Assembly (NCBI RefSeq): GCF_024763615.1
Contig: NC_077224.1
Coordinates: forward strand, 23,095,078-23,159,077
From: Phlebotomus papatasi
Taxonomy: Eukaryota; Arthropoda; Insecta; Diptera; Psychodidae
Length of the DNA: 64,000 nt
Direction of reading: 5' to 3'
Below the pieces are notes generated by a model. The model was not told where the DNA came from and ran no database searches. It saw nothing but the letters and a program-made list of their open reading frames with translations. Position numbers and translations under genes: made by a program. Of this stretch, positions 12,898 through 22,656 are shown one piece after another; the stretch's first letter is position 1, and every line of letters starts with the position of its first letter.

Positions 12898-13122
12898 TAG
12901 TGAGAGAAATCCGAAAAAGTTAAAATAACATTACGGAAATGTTAATTTTACCCTGCAGTATTGATCCAAAATCGGTGTAAATATTACACTTTTTAGGTGT
13001 ATTGGGGATTAAAGTTACCTTTTTTCATGTTAATTTTACCCTTAAAAAGGTGTAAAATTAACATTAAAAAATGTTGATATATTTTTAAAAAAGTTAATCG
13101 CACCCTCTTTTTTTTCTCAATG
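12898..13122. repeat. CACTGAGA-ended MITE, copy 1 (inverted)
   Basis: This ~225-bp element has relatives at 19194-19445 and 28066-28319 in the opposite orientation. Internally it carries an inverted pair of phrases around TGTTAATTTTACC and GGTGTAAAATTAACA. The left terminal three bases are altered here, so this copy is somewhat decayed. Confidence 0.7.
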
Positions 13123-13624
13123 ATATGGCTTTCGCCAGCTCTAGAAGCCAGACGGTTAGGAAAGCTTTAAGATAAGCTCATTAAGAATCTAATCGGTCTA
13201 TTTCAGTATAGTAAGGTTCGAGGTACAATGGGGTGACATAGGGACGGATATGACTTATGAGTACAATGATCTCGATATTAGATAAAACCGCAATACGAAC
13301 ATGTAATATACGAAACGTAAAATACGAAAATTCCGTAAACCAATAATTTTATTCCCATTTTAGAGAAATCATAAGGAAAAAACACCTCACTTGTATTAAA
13401 AAATTAAAATTTTTAAAACAAGTCTAAAAGAACAACTTAGAAAAACTTTGCGGACAGCCCTTAGAAATAAAATAAACCTTTCGCAGATTTTCAAGATTAA
13501 TAAAACTTACCTACAATGTAGACAGACGCAGGATTCTGAAAATAAAAAAAATACTATTAGATAAAAGAGCAAATTTACCCAAAGTTAAAAATAAAATTTC
13601 GTATAAGTCGTATAGTTACGCGGT

Positions 13625-13860
13625 AAAAAATTTCGGCACATATTTGTTCCAAAAATTAGCTTGTCCACGGATACCCCAATTTTTGGCACAATCTGGTTCC
13701 TTTTACGAGGCTCAGGAAAATACTCAACATTAGGAACGAATTTGTTCCAAAAATAAGCTCGTCCGGTCACTGAAAAATTTTGGAACAAATTTGTACCTTC
13801 TACGAGAAATAAAAAGACACCCAATATTAGTAACGAATTTGTTCCGAAAGCCACCATCGA
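13625..13860. repeat. Diverged ~98-bp tandem repeat
   Basis: The phrases AAAATTAGCTTGTCC (about 13653) and AAAATAAGCTCGTCC (about 13751) are ~98 bp apart. So are GGCACAATCTGGTTCCTTTT and GGAACAAATTTGTACCTTCT. An AATTTGTTCC half-unit recurs about every 50 bp. The minus-strand frame 13585-13857 simply reads these units. Confidence 0.55.
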
Positions 13861-14929
13861 ATCGAGGAGGACGCCAAATTTGTGGCATTTTTCAAGCTAC
13901 AGTATTTATGGTTTCACTTTTTTTTAAATCGAGATTCCCAAGATCCCCTTCCCCTACTGCTGCCAACACTCGCATATGATTTTGTAATGTAAACGTCTGT
14001 ATAAAACACTATTAAGTTGACTTTTATTTGATGATCCTTATGAACTTTCGCCACCGAAATCCATTTCGACTGAAGTAAGTCCTTAACTGTAAGACGAAAT
14101 GGACGAAATCTTTCAAATTACACAAATATGTTTCCGACAATGGGTACAAAATGTCTATATTCGAATCCAATCTTTAGAAATAAAATCATATATAAAACGA
14201 AATCGACTCAAATTTGTAGGTATTCCACCGTATCTAAACGATTCTTAAAGAAAACTTAAATACAACTGTCACTAAATGTCGTAATAAAACCTTAAAGAAA
14301 AACTATTGGAACAAAGAAATATCTTCTCCAGGTACAAATTTGTTCTAAAAAAAATCGTTCCAAAGAAAATTTGTTCCAATATTTTGGTCAGGCAATTTCG
14401 GACAACTCTTTTAAAACTTGATTAAAAGTCTTTATATAATTTTTTAAGTATTGTAAAACTTCAGGATTACTAATTATGTCTAAATTATCAAAGTTCAAAC
14501 TTTCAAATTGATTTGGCTAAAATTCCGTGTTGAATTTCAAATTTTACTATATAGTGAAAACCTTTTCACCTTATTTGCTAAAATTATTTGCATTCTTAGA
14601 CCCACTATTTGTAAAGGCGTGATTCGGAAGAATGGACGGTTTGCAAGACGTTACTGAAAATTCATTTTTAATAAATATCTATAGTCAACTATGAATGCCA
14701 AAGATTATTAATACATCTAGAAAATTAATATTTAAAATTAATAAATTTCATTTCTACTCATTTTATTACTATTTTTATTACAACTGCTTTTGAAAGCATA
14801 TTTCAGAGATACAGAGTTTGTTTAAAGAATTTCATATTTGAGTAATAGCGACCACCGCCGTCTTAGTCTTGGTAACCAACCCCCAGCCATCTTCATCATC
14901 CAAAAAGACTTTACAAAAACAAGTAAAAG
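13861..14929. other. Gene-free AT-rich stretch
   Basis: Scattered AATTTGTTC phrases continue to about 14380, suggesting decayed continuation of the tandem repeat upstream. No gene or other element was recognised. Confidence 0.4.
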
Positions 14930-14955
14930 GGACAGATAATCCTAACCGGCTTATG

Positions 14956-16749
14956 TAGGTGAGATTCTTAACGTGAGTTAACTCGGAGTGCATGCAAATT
15001 CGATTTGGAGCTGAAGTTGGGAGACGCCATTCAGTTATCTTGAATCAAATTCGTGAAATTGTACAAATTTTGTATTTAAACCAAAATATCAAGGATTTGG
15101 ATGAACTGACAGAAAAGTGTTATATGGGTGAAATGTAGACCAGAATGTTCTCTATAATTTTGCCGTAGAACTTGAACTCATCGATTACTCAGAAGCCAAG
15201 ATAAGCGAGGTTTTTTGTTTCTTAACTCGTTTTTTCATCCAGAGTGCCCCAAGTAGTTATTTGTTGAACTTCAACTATATCAAAGAATTGTTGTATTTTG
15301 TGGGACTTTCCATTTAAACCCCTATTTTAGGTGTCTTTGTGGAGTAGAGGCAGTCAAATTGGCATCTGAGTGATTTCAAAGCGTTATTATGGGAAAAGTC
15401 AATTTTTTCACACTTAAACGGCAAAATCGGAGTGATAGCGTAGTCTGAGCGGAAAATGATGTATGGACGAAATGTAGAGACAAATGTGCTCTACAATTAT
15501 GTCGAAGTAATGATCAAAATCGGTTCAGCGACAGTCGAGATAATTGAGGTTATGTGATATTGAAATTGGTTTTTAGACTGTGGCGCCCCTGGTGTTGGTC
15601 CCACGAAGTTCAAATATTTTAGAAAGTTGTAGTATTTGGTGAGATCTTTCGTTTAAGCCCTCATTCATCAAAATCGGTCACATAGAACCGGAGATATGAT
15701 TTTTTGAATTTCGTGAACTTTGACCCCTCATATCTCCGGTTCTATTGAAACCACAGCGCACATACGCACCATTTTGGAAACGTCCTAGACTGGACTACAA
15801 CATACTAAAATTTCATTAACTTGCACAATGCCGTTTGTGAGAAAAGTGACTTTGAATTTCGATGAATTTTGACGCTATCACAGCGCCACCTGTGGTGACT
15901 TTTTGAACTTCCATCTGAAAGTGCTCATTGAGACGAAACCAAAAAGGTAAAATTTATGTCGCTATGTTAATTAGAACCGGAGATAGAGGCCGGTCAATGT
16001 TCGAACTTTGACCCCTTATAGCTCGGGTCAGGGGTTTTAGATCGACTTAAGGTTTTTTTTGTTTGATAGGTATAATCAACGGCTACAACATACTAAAATT
16101 TCAGCCCGATGCACAATGGAATTTTTGAGTTATTTAACTTATAAGATTTAAAAATTTTCTTTTTAATAATAGCGCCCCTAGCGGTGGTTTTATGAACTTT
16201 CGATGTTAGAAGGGGAAGTGGCATTTCACGAGAGCTTTCCAAAAAGCCCTCACTTTTTAAATTCTGACAATTAGAACCGGAGTTATGGCCATTTTAAGAA
16301 ATTTTTTTTGGACCCTTATAGCTCGGGTCAGGGGGGTCGGGGGACCTTAAGTTTGGTATTGATGGAAAGCTCTAAGGCCCAGCTATAACATACTAAAATT
16401 TGAGCCCGCTCGATGCTATAGGGGCGAAGCTATTGAGAAAACAAAAAAAAGGGGGGTCTTCAAAATGGCGGAAGGAGGGGTGGGGGGTGGGGGGTCAATA
16501 CACCAAGTTGCAATTTTCACCCGATATATAACCTTTGCCGAAAACCGCAAGTCGATATCTTTTTTAGTTTAGGAGCTATTAAGCTCGAAAGAGCGGCCGG
16601 CCGGCCGGCCGGCCGGGAACGTAAAATAGCCACATATATATTCGTGATCAGGAAGTGACGAAACACATTTTGGCCAAGTTTGAGGTCGATCGGACGACAT
16701 GAAATTTTGTTAGGATTATAGTAGGTGAGATTGTTAAGAATCTCACCTA
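14956..16749. mobile_element. Family E non-coding element, most complete copy
   Basis: The left end is TAGGTGAGATTCTTAA. The right end is its inverse and sits inside a 28-bp palindrome at 16722-16749, so the 3' terminus can form its own hairpin. The interior is modular. GAACCGGAG(A/T)TA occurs at about 15691, 15965 and 16277, with an inverted copy at about 15735. The phrases GCTCGGGTCAGGGG and AACATACTAAAATTT recur every ~250-350 bp. There is no transposase frame. Relatives are at 39586-42514 and 51856-53098. It could be a large mariner-type MITE or another foldback class; assignment is uncertain. Confidence 0.7.
16592..16616. repeat. GGCC tetranucleotide tract in family E
   Basis: An uninterrupted run of CGGC units replaces the CCGTCCGT-type tract found at the same place in the inverted copy (39724-39746). 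A similar GGAC/GGCC mixed tract is at 53932-53962. It is a hypervariable microsatellite internal to the family. Confidence 0.75.
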
Positions 16750-18055
16750 ATAGGACTCAAGGCCTAAGACCTTGGATAAGCCCTCTTGCTCGGTTTAACC
16801 TCTAGAATTTAAATCCTGACAAAATCTTAATTAAAAATTTCTTTAATCCTAGACTTTTCATCTTGCAATTTAATTTTACAATTTAGAAACCCTCTAGAGC
16901 AAAAAGATAGAACAATGCATAGAAATGGCTCTTTGATACATGATACATACAAAATAACAACATTTTAAAGATTATATTAAAAATGAAAAATATCTCTATA
17001 TTCATTCCTCAACTATTCTTGATGAACTTAACAGTCTCTTAACACTTATGGATGTTACACACTTATGAACAGCGTGCAAAAACTTAAGTTCTTACGTAAA
17101 ACAGGTTTCGAAAGTTATAAAATTATTAGCTTATGATGTAATTAACATTTTATTTTATTTTTTTGAAATCTATTTAATGTAATAACTTAAGATTTTTGCG
17201 TTGTCCGTAAGTATGTATAACATCCATAAATGAAGACTCCATCGTACATCACTAAATTAAAATTCCATTCGGAAATATATTTAGACGATGCAAACTGCCT
17301 GACCCTTTCTTACAAAACTCAACTAGCGCGGTAGAAAAGCCAAAATCATGATTACTGATTAGATTAATAATGTGAACATACAAAAAGGTCAATTCGGCAT
17401 GACACAAATGAATTACAAATAGTTAACCTCTTTCTTCTCCATTAATTTTGCGAGAAAATATTTACCCTTTGGCCATTTGAACTTCTTGGGAAAACATTCT
17501 ACAAAATGCATTGATTTCTCCTTCTTTAAATTCCCCCGAATAGACCAAATCGTGTCAAAATTGTTTTATTAAAACCATTATTAGTTGAGTAAGTGTGTAT
17601 GAGCATAAAAGAGACATGGTATATGTACCAAATATATCATGCTAGACGATAAAATGGCCATAAATCATTGAAAATTGAAAAGCATACATTTTGCACATAT
17701 TATATACTCTCCGTGGCAGTAAACTGCATATATCGATTTCTAACAAGACCGAAAGAAAACACTCATCAAGAATTTACGAGGAAAATGTTGAGTTGAGTTA
17801 GAACATATTTATGACAATTATGACAAGAAATGTAAAAAAATGTATTCGGTAATTGATTAACGAAAAAAATTACAACCATAAAATACATGTTTTAATTTAA
17901 TTTTCGTGGGTATTTTTTAGGAGAACATTTTTCACACGACGGATTTTCCTTTTCTAAAGTGTTAAATCGTCAACATATGTTAAATAAAATTTATCACTAT
18001 TAGCTTTAACCGTTTGTATAATATTTGGAAGTGAAATCAAAGACTTACGCTTGAA
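16750..18055. other. Gene-free AT-rich stretch with a decayed element
   Basis: About 17034-17246 is a decayed relative of the 34866-35085 element: it shares CACTTATGGATGTTACACACTTATG and a matching inverse near the right side, but lacks the clean GGGTGGAGTC ends. Nothing else is recognised. Confidence 0.5.
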
Positions 18056-19140
18056 AGTTTCATTTGCCCGCCATTAATAAACATGGAAAAATCCAGTCCT
18101 TAATTAGGGCCTACCAATCAGATTTTACCGATAAGGCATAAAATAATGTCTATAGTTAGTTGTAAATTGAAGCCTTGACATTGAGTCCCCAACCCTGTGT
18201 GTCTGATGGGTTTGCTAATAAATCGATCAATACAACATTTTCAGTTATTATTATGCCAAACACACAATATCTTTTAGAAACTTGTTTCTGATATTTCACT
18301 GAGAATGAATGAACTCTGGATCTAGTTATTTCTCTTATGGCCTCTACACACTAGAGAAATGTATGTCCATATTGAAGAGTTTTTCCTACGAAAGCATAAA
18401 AAATATTCTTCAATATGGACATAAATTTCTCTAGAGTGTTTAGAGACCATTACTCTCATATACAATTTTGAAAATATTTATTTATCTATCTGTCTAGTCA
18501 ATCTATCACTTTGCACAAAATTTTAATGGAAACGTTGTATTTTTAACAGGTGTGATAATTAAAAAAAAACAAAATTGATTTGTTGATTGTGTTGTAGTAT
18601 CCCGTCTGACCAGATAAGCGTAAATTAAACCCTAAATTAACCCCTTTTATACCTTACTTTTAAGGAGCTCTCATAGAAAATACCCCTAACTAATAAAATA
18701 ATGTTGCTAGCCGTGTTGCTCAGCTGTCACTGACAAAATGGATTTTTTTCCAAGAGAATTTATTGTTTTTAAAGTTATTCAAAGGTTTTCATAGTGATTT
18801 CAGTGGATTTTCCGCAATTTTATTAATAATTACGGAAATAAAAATAAAAATATTATTTTAAGTGGATTAGTCATAAACGATCCAGATAGCGAAGTGCCCG
18901 GATTAGCACACTTGACTGTATTATTGTGCTTGTTATTTCTTCTGTTTAATATTTCGGATTAAGGACAGGATGCGTCAGAGACAATTTCATTCGTCCGCCA
19001 TTGATGTTCGTGGAAAAATCCAGTTCTTATTTAAGACACCATTCAAATCTTAGCGTTAAGCCCTAAAATAGTGCCCAAAGCTGGGTGTTAAACAAGGTCT
19101 TAGCGCTGGGCCTCCTTACCCTATATCAGACGGAATTATC
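18056..19140. repeat. Pair of diverged direct repeats (~120 bp) around AT-rich DNA
   Basis: The block with TGGAAAAATCCAGTCCTTA at about 18084 recurs as TGGAAAAATCCAGTTCTTA at about 19012. In both it is preceded by CCGCCATT and followed by a CCCTAAAATA/GCATAAAATA phrase. A third copy lies inverted at about 33240-33335. Ends and mechanism are not clear. Confidence 0.5.
18337..18450. repeat. 114-bp near-perfect hairpin element
   Basis: Two ~42-nt arms, opening ATGG(C/T)CTCTA and running to CCATATTGAAGA, surround a ~30-nt loop. The ends resemble those of the 58046-58684 element (GCACACTAG). It is either a minimal MITE or, less likely, a small-RNA hairpin precursor. The structure is seen directly; the function is unknown. 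Confidence 0.7.
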
Positions 19141-19193
19141 TTATCTAAGATTCAAAAAAAAAAGTCAAATTTCGTATGAGTCACACGTAAGTC

Positions 19194-19445
19194 CACTGAG
19201 AAAAAAATAGGCTACGATTAACTTTTTTTCGTCATAACTTTAACACTTTTCGGGTGTAAAAATATATCAACATTTTTTATGTTAATTTTTCACTTTTTGA
19301 GGGTAAAATCAACAAGGAAAATGGGTAACTTTAACCCATAATACACCTAAAAAGGGTAATATTTACACCGATTTCGGATTAATACTGCAGGGTAAAATTA
19401 TCATTTCCCGAATGTTATTTTGACTCTTTCGGATTTCTCTCAGTG
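19194..19445. repeat. CACTGAGA-ended MITE, copy 2
   Basis: This 252-bp element starts CACTGAGAAAAAAAT and ends TTTCTCTCAGTG. Internal inverted phrases around TTAACATAAA and TTTTACCC match the other two copies. It is non-coding. The flanks do not show the TA seen around copy 3. Confidence 0.8.
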
Positions 19446-20460
19446 TCCTAAAAGAGACGTGACGAAATTTTAATTTTATATAAAATTGAAATTGATTTCC
19501 CGGATTTTCCCGGAAAAACTATGATATGATATAAAATTATGCCGCAGATATTAAGTTGCAAGGTAAGCTATTCCGCTGTTTGATTGAATGTTATTGATTT
19601 TTTTCTGCAAATGAAAACATAAAGAAGCAACAAGCAGTGAACAAGTGAAACTAGTCAATAAATAATATGCCCAATTCTTTCATGTTTAAGTTTGAGTATT
19701 TTGCAAAATTACAACACTTTAAACTCCATGTGCCACTTATTCAGCCTACCTGAGCAAGAGTTTTACATGTGAAGTTGAGCAAAAAGACACTGAAGAAATA
19801 CATTATAAAAACAAATAATATAAAAAAGTGCCAAAGGCAAGACACCCAGCAAATGCAAAGAAGTAATAATTGAAAGTTTTGCTGTGAAACACCCATTCAG
19901 TATTTAATTTTATGATTTATCGTGCATTTGTGCTGTGTGATCGGTGCAAACACTTAAATGACAATTATACTTTGTGCAAATAATAAATGGCATGTCCATT
20001 GAAAAAGTATGGCTGCAAATGAGCTGCCTGTATTTACGTGTGCAATTCTAAAATTCCCCCAATAGACAAGAACGTCAATAACTTTTATTTTATTTTAATT
20101 TCTACTCCTCTACAATGTTCAACTCCATCATTCACCAATTGTGTCTTACACGAGTGCGCATACTCAAAGAACTTTATTAATTAAACTCAATCGATTTTCT
20201 ACACTAAGATCGTGTGATATTACAATGTCACTTTGTTTCTTTGAAAATAAGTTATATGTTAAATCATGTCACTACACCGCGATTTCCACACTCTATTGCT
20301 CGACGGTGGCATTTATAAAAACGCCATTCAATAATTGCCATTTCATACATTTTGCGCACACAGTTCATTTCATTCAATATATTTGACAATAACAAAGCGT
20401 CCCAAGATTTGCAAATTGCTTGAATTGATGACCTCAGAAGTACTTTTACATTATTTATCG
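19446..20460. other. Gene-free AT-rich stretch
   Basis: No domain-bearing frame or element end was recognised. The 81-codon frame at 20141-20386 has ordinary AT-rich composition and no motif. Confidence 0.4.
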
Positions 20461-21200
20461 TTTAACGGTTCTCAACCGATTTGAAACCGATTTATAAATC
20501 ACACAAAAAATCCCCCAAAATAGTTTTAAGAGTTATAAAATTGCTTTTCGGACGAGAATTACTTACAGTAGAGTCTCGCTATAGTCCATATTTGGTTCCA
20601 GATTTGAAACTTGGGTCGCACTATAGTCCATGTAATTTTTTAAAATTATCAACGACTTGTAGTATTGAATTTGAAATTGCTCGACGGCTTCCACTTTCTT
20701 TGCGATTGTGGTATTTGTCCTCGCTTTCTTCATTATGGATCACAATTATCACAACTACTCAATAAAGTTTGCCCAAAATATTAAAATAATTATGACAACA
20801 TTACATGTCGCGTACTAAAAAACATAACCTCAGTGATTTGAAATCAACGGTCAATAAATTGTGGACTATAGAGCGATGGCCTATAGCGGGACTCTACTGT
20901 AGATTCAAAACCGGTTCAAAAACGGTTCACAATCGATTTGTACAAATTGATAAATACTCAAAACAAAAAATATCACTAAAAACCTCAGGAGTAATATAAT
21001 TCAATTAGTAATAAAAATTAGTTTTCAGAATAAAAATTAGTTTTCGGTTATAAACTAGTTCATAACCGATTAGAATCGGTTTAGTTTTATCAGAAATTTC
21101 AAGACCTTTCCAACAAGCTTAAATATGACACCATTCGGTTGAGAAATACGCTTTCTAGAACCTTAACCTTTGACCTTGAAAAACCGTTATTAATAATGAT
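20461..21200. repeat. Old interspersed repeat interrupted by a pogo-like MITE
   Basis: Sequence around 20484-20520 (CCGATTTATAAATCAC) and 21080-21180 (AACCGATTAGAATCGG, then AAGACCTTTCCAA) has an inverted relative at 43614-43800. The middle is occupied by the 333-bp element at 20567-20899. This shows the older repeat was present first. Confidence 0.5.
20567..20899. repeat. Pogo/Tigger-like MITE, 333 bp
   Basis: Between TA dinucleotides, the ends CAGTAGAGTCTCGCTATAG and TATAGCGGGACTCTACTG are inverted repeats. CAGT ends and TA targets are typical of pogo-type Tc1/mariner elements. There is no transposase, so it is non-autonomous. Confidence 0.8.
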
Positions 21201-21527
21201 TCAATAGTATTTTCGTATAAGGACAAAATATCCGCCTTGGTAATATCTAAGTCATAACTAAAAACGAAAAAAGTCGCACGACGCGTTTTCGAACACTCCC
21301 AAAATGTTTTGTTAAGACATGTTAAGGATCCTTGGGTCGACTGATAAAGGGGGGGTCCCCTGAAAGCCCCAAGTAACTATCTCACCGTTTAGCCTCTAGA
21401 GCTAGCAACAACCGCACATACAGACGGACAAACACAAACACCATGACGCCAAAAGAACTAGAAACTTCAGATGTCTAAAATTCTAAAATTTATAAATATA
21501 TAAAATAAATTATAAACTAAAATATAT
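21201..21527. other. Gene-free flank of the LTR retrotransposon
   Basis: A GGGTCGACTGATAAAGGGGG-type segment followed by a CCGCACATACAGACGG phrase resembles pieces of the modular repeats elsewhere. No gene is visible. Confidence 0.4.
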
Positions 21528-21648
21528 TGTGGCATAAACATAATATATGAATGTATATGCATGTCAAATGTATGTATATTAAGCATAAGTACTCAATAAA
21601 CGATCAGTCGATCAACGAACATCAAGCTGATTGGATCAACCTTCCACA
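21528..21648 (+). repeat. 5' LTR, 121 bp
   Basis: It begins TGTGGCATAAACATA and ends CAACCTTCCACA. It is identical by eye to the 3' LTR at 27723-27843 and contains AATAAA near 21595-21600, a plausible poly(A) signal. It should hold the promoter, but no TATA box is obvious. Confidence 0.95.
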
Positions 21649-21665
21649 TGGCGATCGTGACTCGG
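21649..21665 (+). promoter_or_regulatory. Primer-binding site, probably tRNA-Arg
   Basis: TGGCGATCGTGAC directly follows the 5' LTR. From memory of the mdg1/412 group, an Arg tRNA 3' end would pair with TGGCGACCGTGAC, one mismatch from this. The position is firm; the tRNA identity is inference. Confidence 0.7.
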
Positions 21666-21733
21666 TCACAAAATGCCACATCCTAAAAAATTTAAAAATC
21701 TCATTGTGTCCCAAAAGTTAATCGGTAGTGAAA

Positions 21734-22027
21734 ATGTGCAATAATCGCTACCATTATCGTCGAGTGTATAAGCGTGAAGATGAAGTGGATGCTGAGATAG
21801 TGCCACAGAATGATAAGATGGGATGCGAAAAAGACATATTACAGGAGCTCGCGAAGCTACAGCGAGTGGAAATAATATTATTTGTGATATTATCAGTGAT
21901 CACTACTATCATCCTGTATGCAATCTACAGAAAATGGAAAGCTCGTATTAAGGCCAGAGCATCTCAACAAGCAGCAGTTTTAGCATTGAGAAGATCCGCA
22001 GAGAACGTTTTAGAATCTGGACAATAA
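21734..22027 (+). CDS. Small single-pass membrane protein in the retrotransposon leader
   Basis: The frame is 97 codons from the ATG at 21734; the frame also runs upstream to a GTG at 21728, but ATG is preferred. It lies between the primer-binding site and gag. Residues 1-46 are charged. Residues 47-65 form one strongly hydrophobic segment (IILFVILSVITTIILYAIY). A basic stretch (RKWKARIKAR) follows, which would favour that side staying cytosolic. An Ala-rich amphipathic tail ends the protein. I do not recognise the family. It is not gag, protease or env: there is no signal peptide, cysteine pattern or fusion-peptide-like segment. It could be translated from the genomic RNA as the first frame, in which case gag needs reinitiation or a spliced RNA. 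Being intact in a recent copy suggests it matters, but chance cannot be excluded. Confidence 0.6.
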   Translation: MCNNRYHYRRVYKREDEVDAEIVPQNDKMGCEKDILQELAKLQRVEIILFVILSVITTIILYAIYRKWKARIKARASQQAAVLALRRSAENVLESGQ

Positions 22028-22656
22028 ACACGAAAGTGAAAAAAAAGTGATTTAAAAACTCTAACATCCAGAATAGTGATAAAAATGAACTATAGTGAGA
22101 AAAATGCATTGAATAAAAATAAAACCGAGTCCAGAAAATCAGCTGCACATCAATAGAATCAGCGAGATAAATCATCAAAAAAGGAGAATGCTGAAAGAAG
22201 CTGTCATAGGATAAACTACAAGATTGCCACATCTCCGAAAATTCATCATGAATAATTTTTCACGTAGAGGTATGATCCCACAAAGTTCAAATTTCTAAAG
22301 TCCTGCGTACGTTGCATATAGTCTGGCTGATGACGTCTGGGAGCATCCGGTTGCTGAGTCGACAGGCAATTGCACCTAAGGTGAGCGACCAACGATGGAC
22401 TTTGGCGAGAGAGTGGATCGTATGAAGTCAACGATTCATCATTGCTGAGTTGCCGATTGAAGACAGCGTGTGCAAAGTTGCAGAGTTCACTGAACAACAA
22501 CTAGCAGCTGATGAAGCAAAGTCGGATCAAGTAGCAAAACAATGAATTGCAAGTATTGTCAACACTTAGTAAACAATAACATAGAAAGTAGGTCAATCAT
22601 ATAGGTCAAATTATATTATCTAAGATATGGGTAAATTTTAAGTTTTTATTAACTAA
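22028..22656 (+). other. Retrotransposon leader between the small frame and gag
   Basis: This 629-nt stretch has no accepted frame. The minus-strand frames across it (21948-22232, 22246-22500) show no motif. It probably holds the packaging region and possibly a splice acceptor or internal ribosome entry element, none of which I can demonstrate. Confidence 0.5.

Noticed and set aside
13585..13857. 90-codon minus-strand frame with repeated FGTN/LFQN phrases
   Set aside because: It is a translation of the ~98-bp tandem repeat rather than a protein under selection.
14956..16749. Helitron assignment for family E
   Set aside because: There is a terminal palindrome, but the ends are also inverted repeats, there is no 5' TC / 3' CTRR signature, and no Rep-helicase frame was seen.
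21504..21527. Clean target-site duplication for the LTR retrotransposon
   Set aside because: Flanks ATAT and ATAA differ at one position and the region is AT-rich, so the match could be chance.
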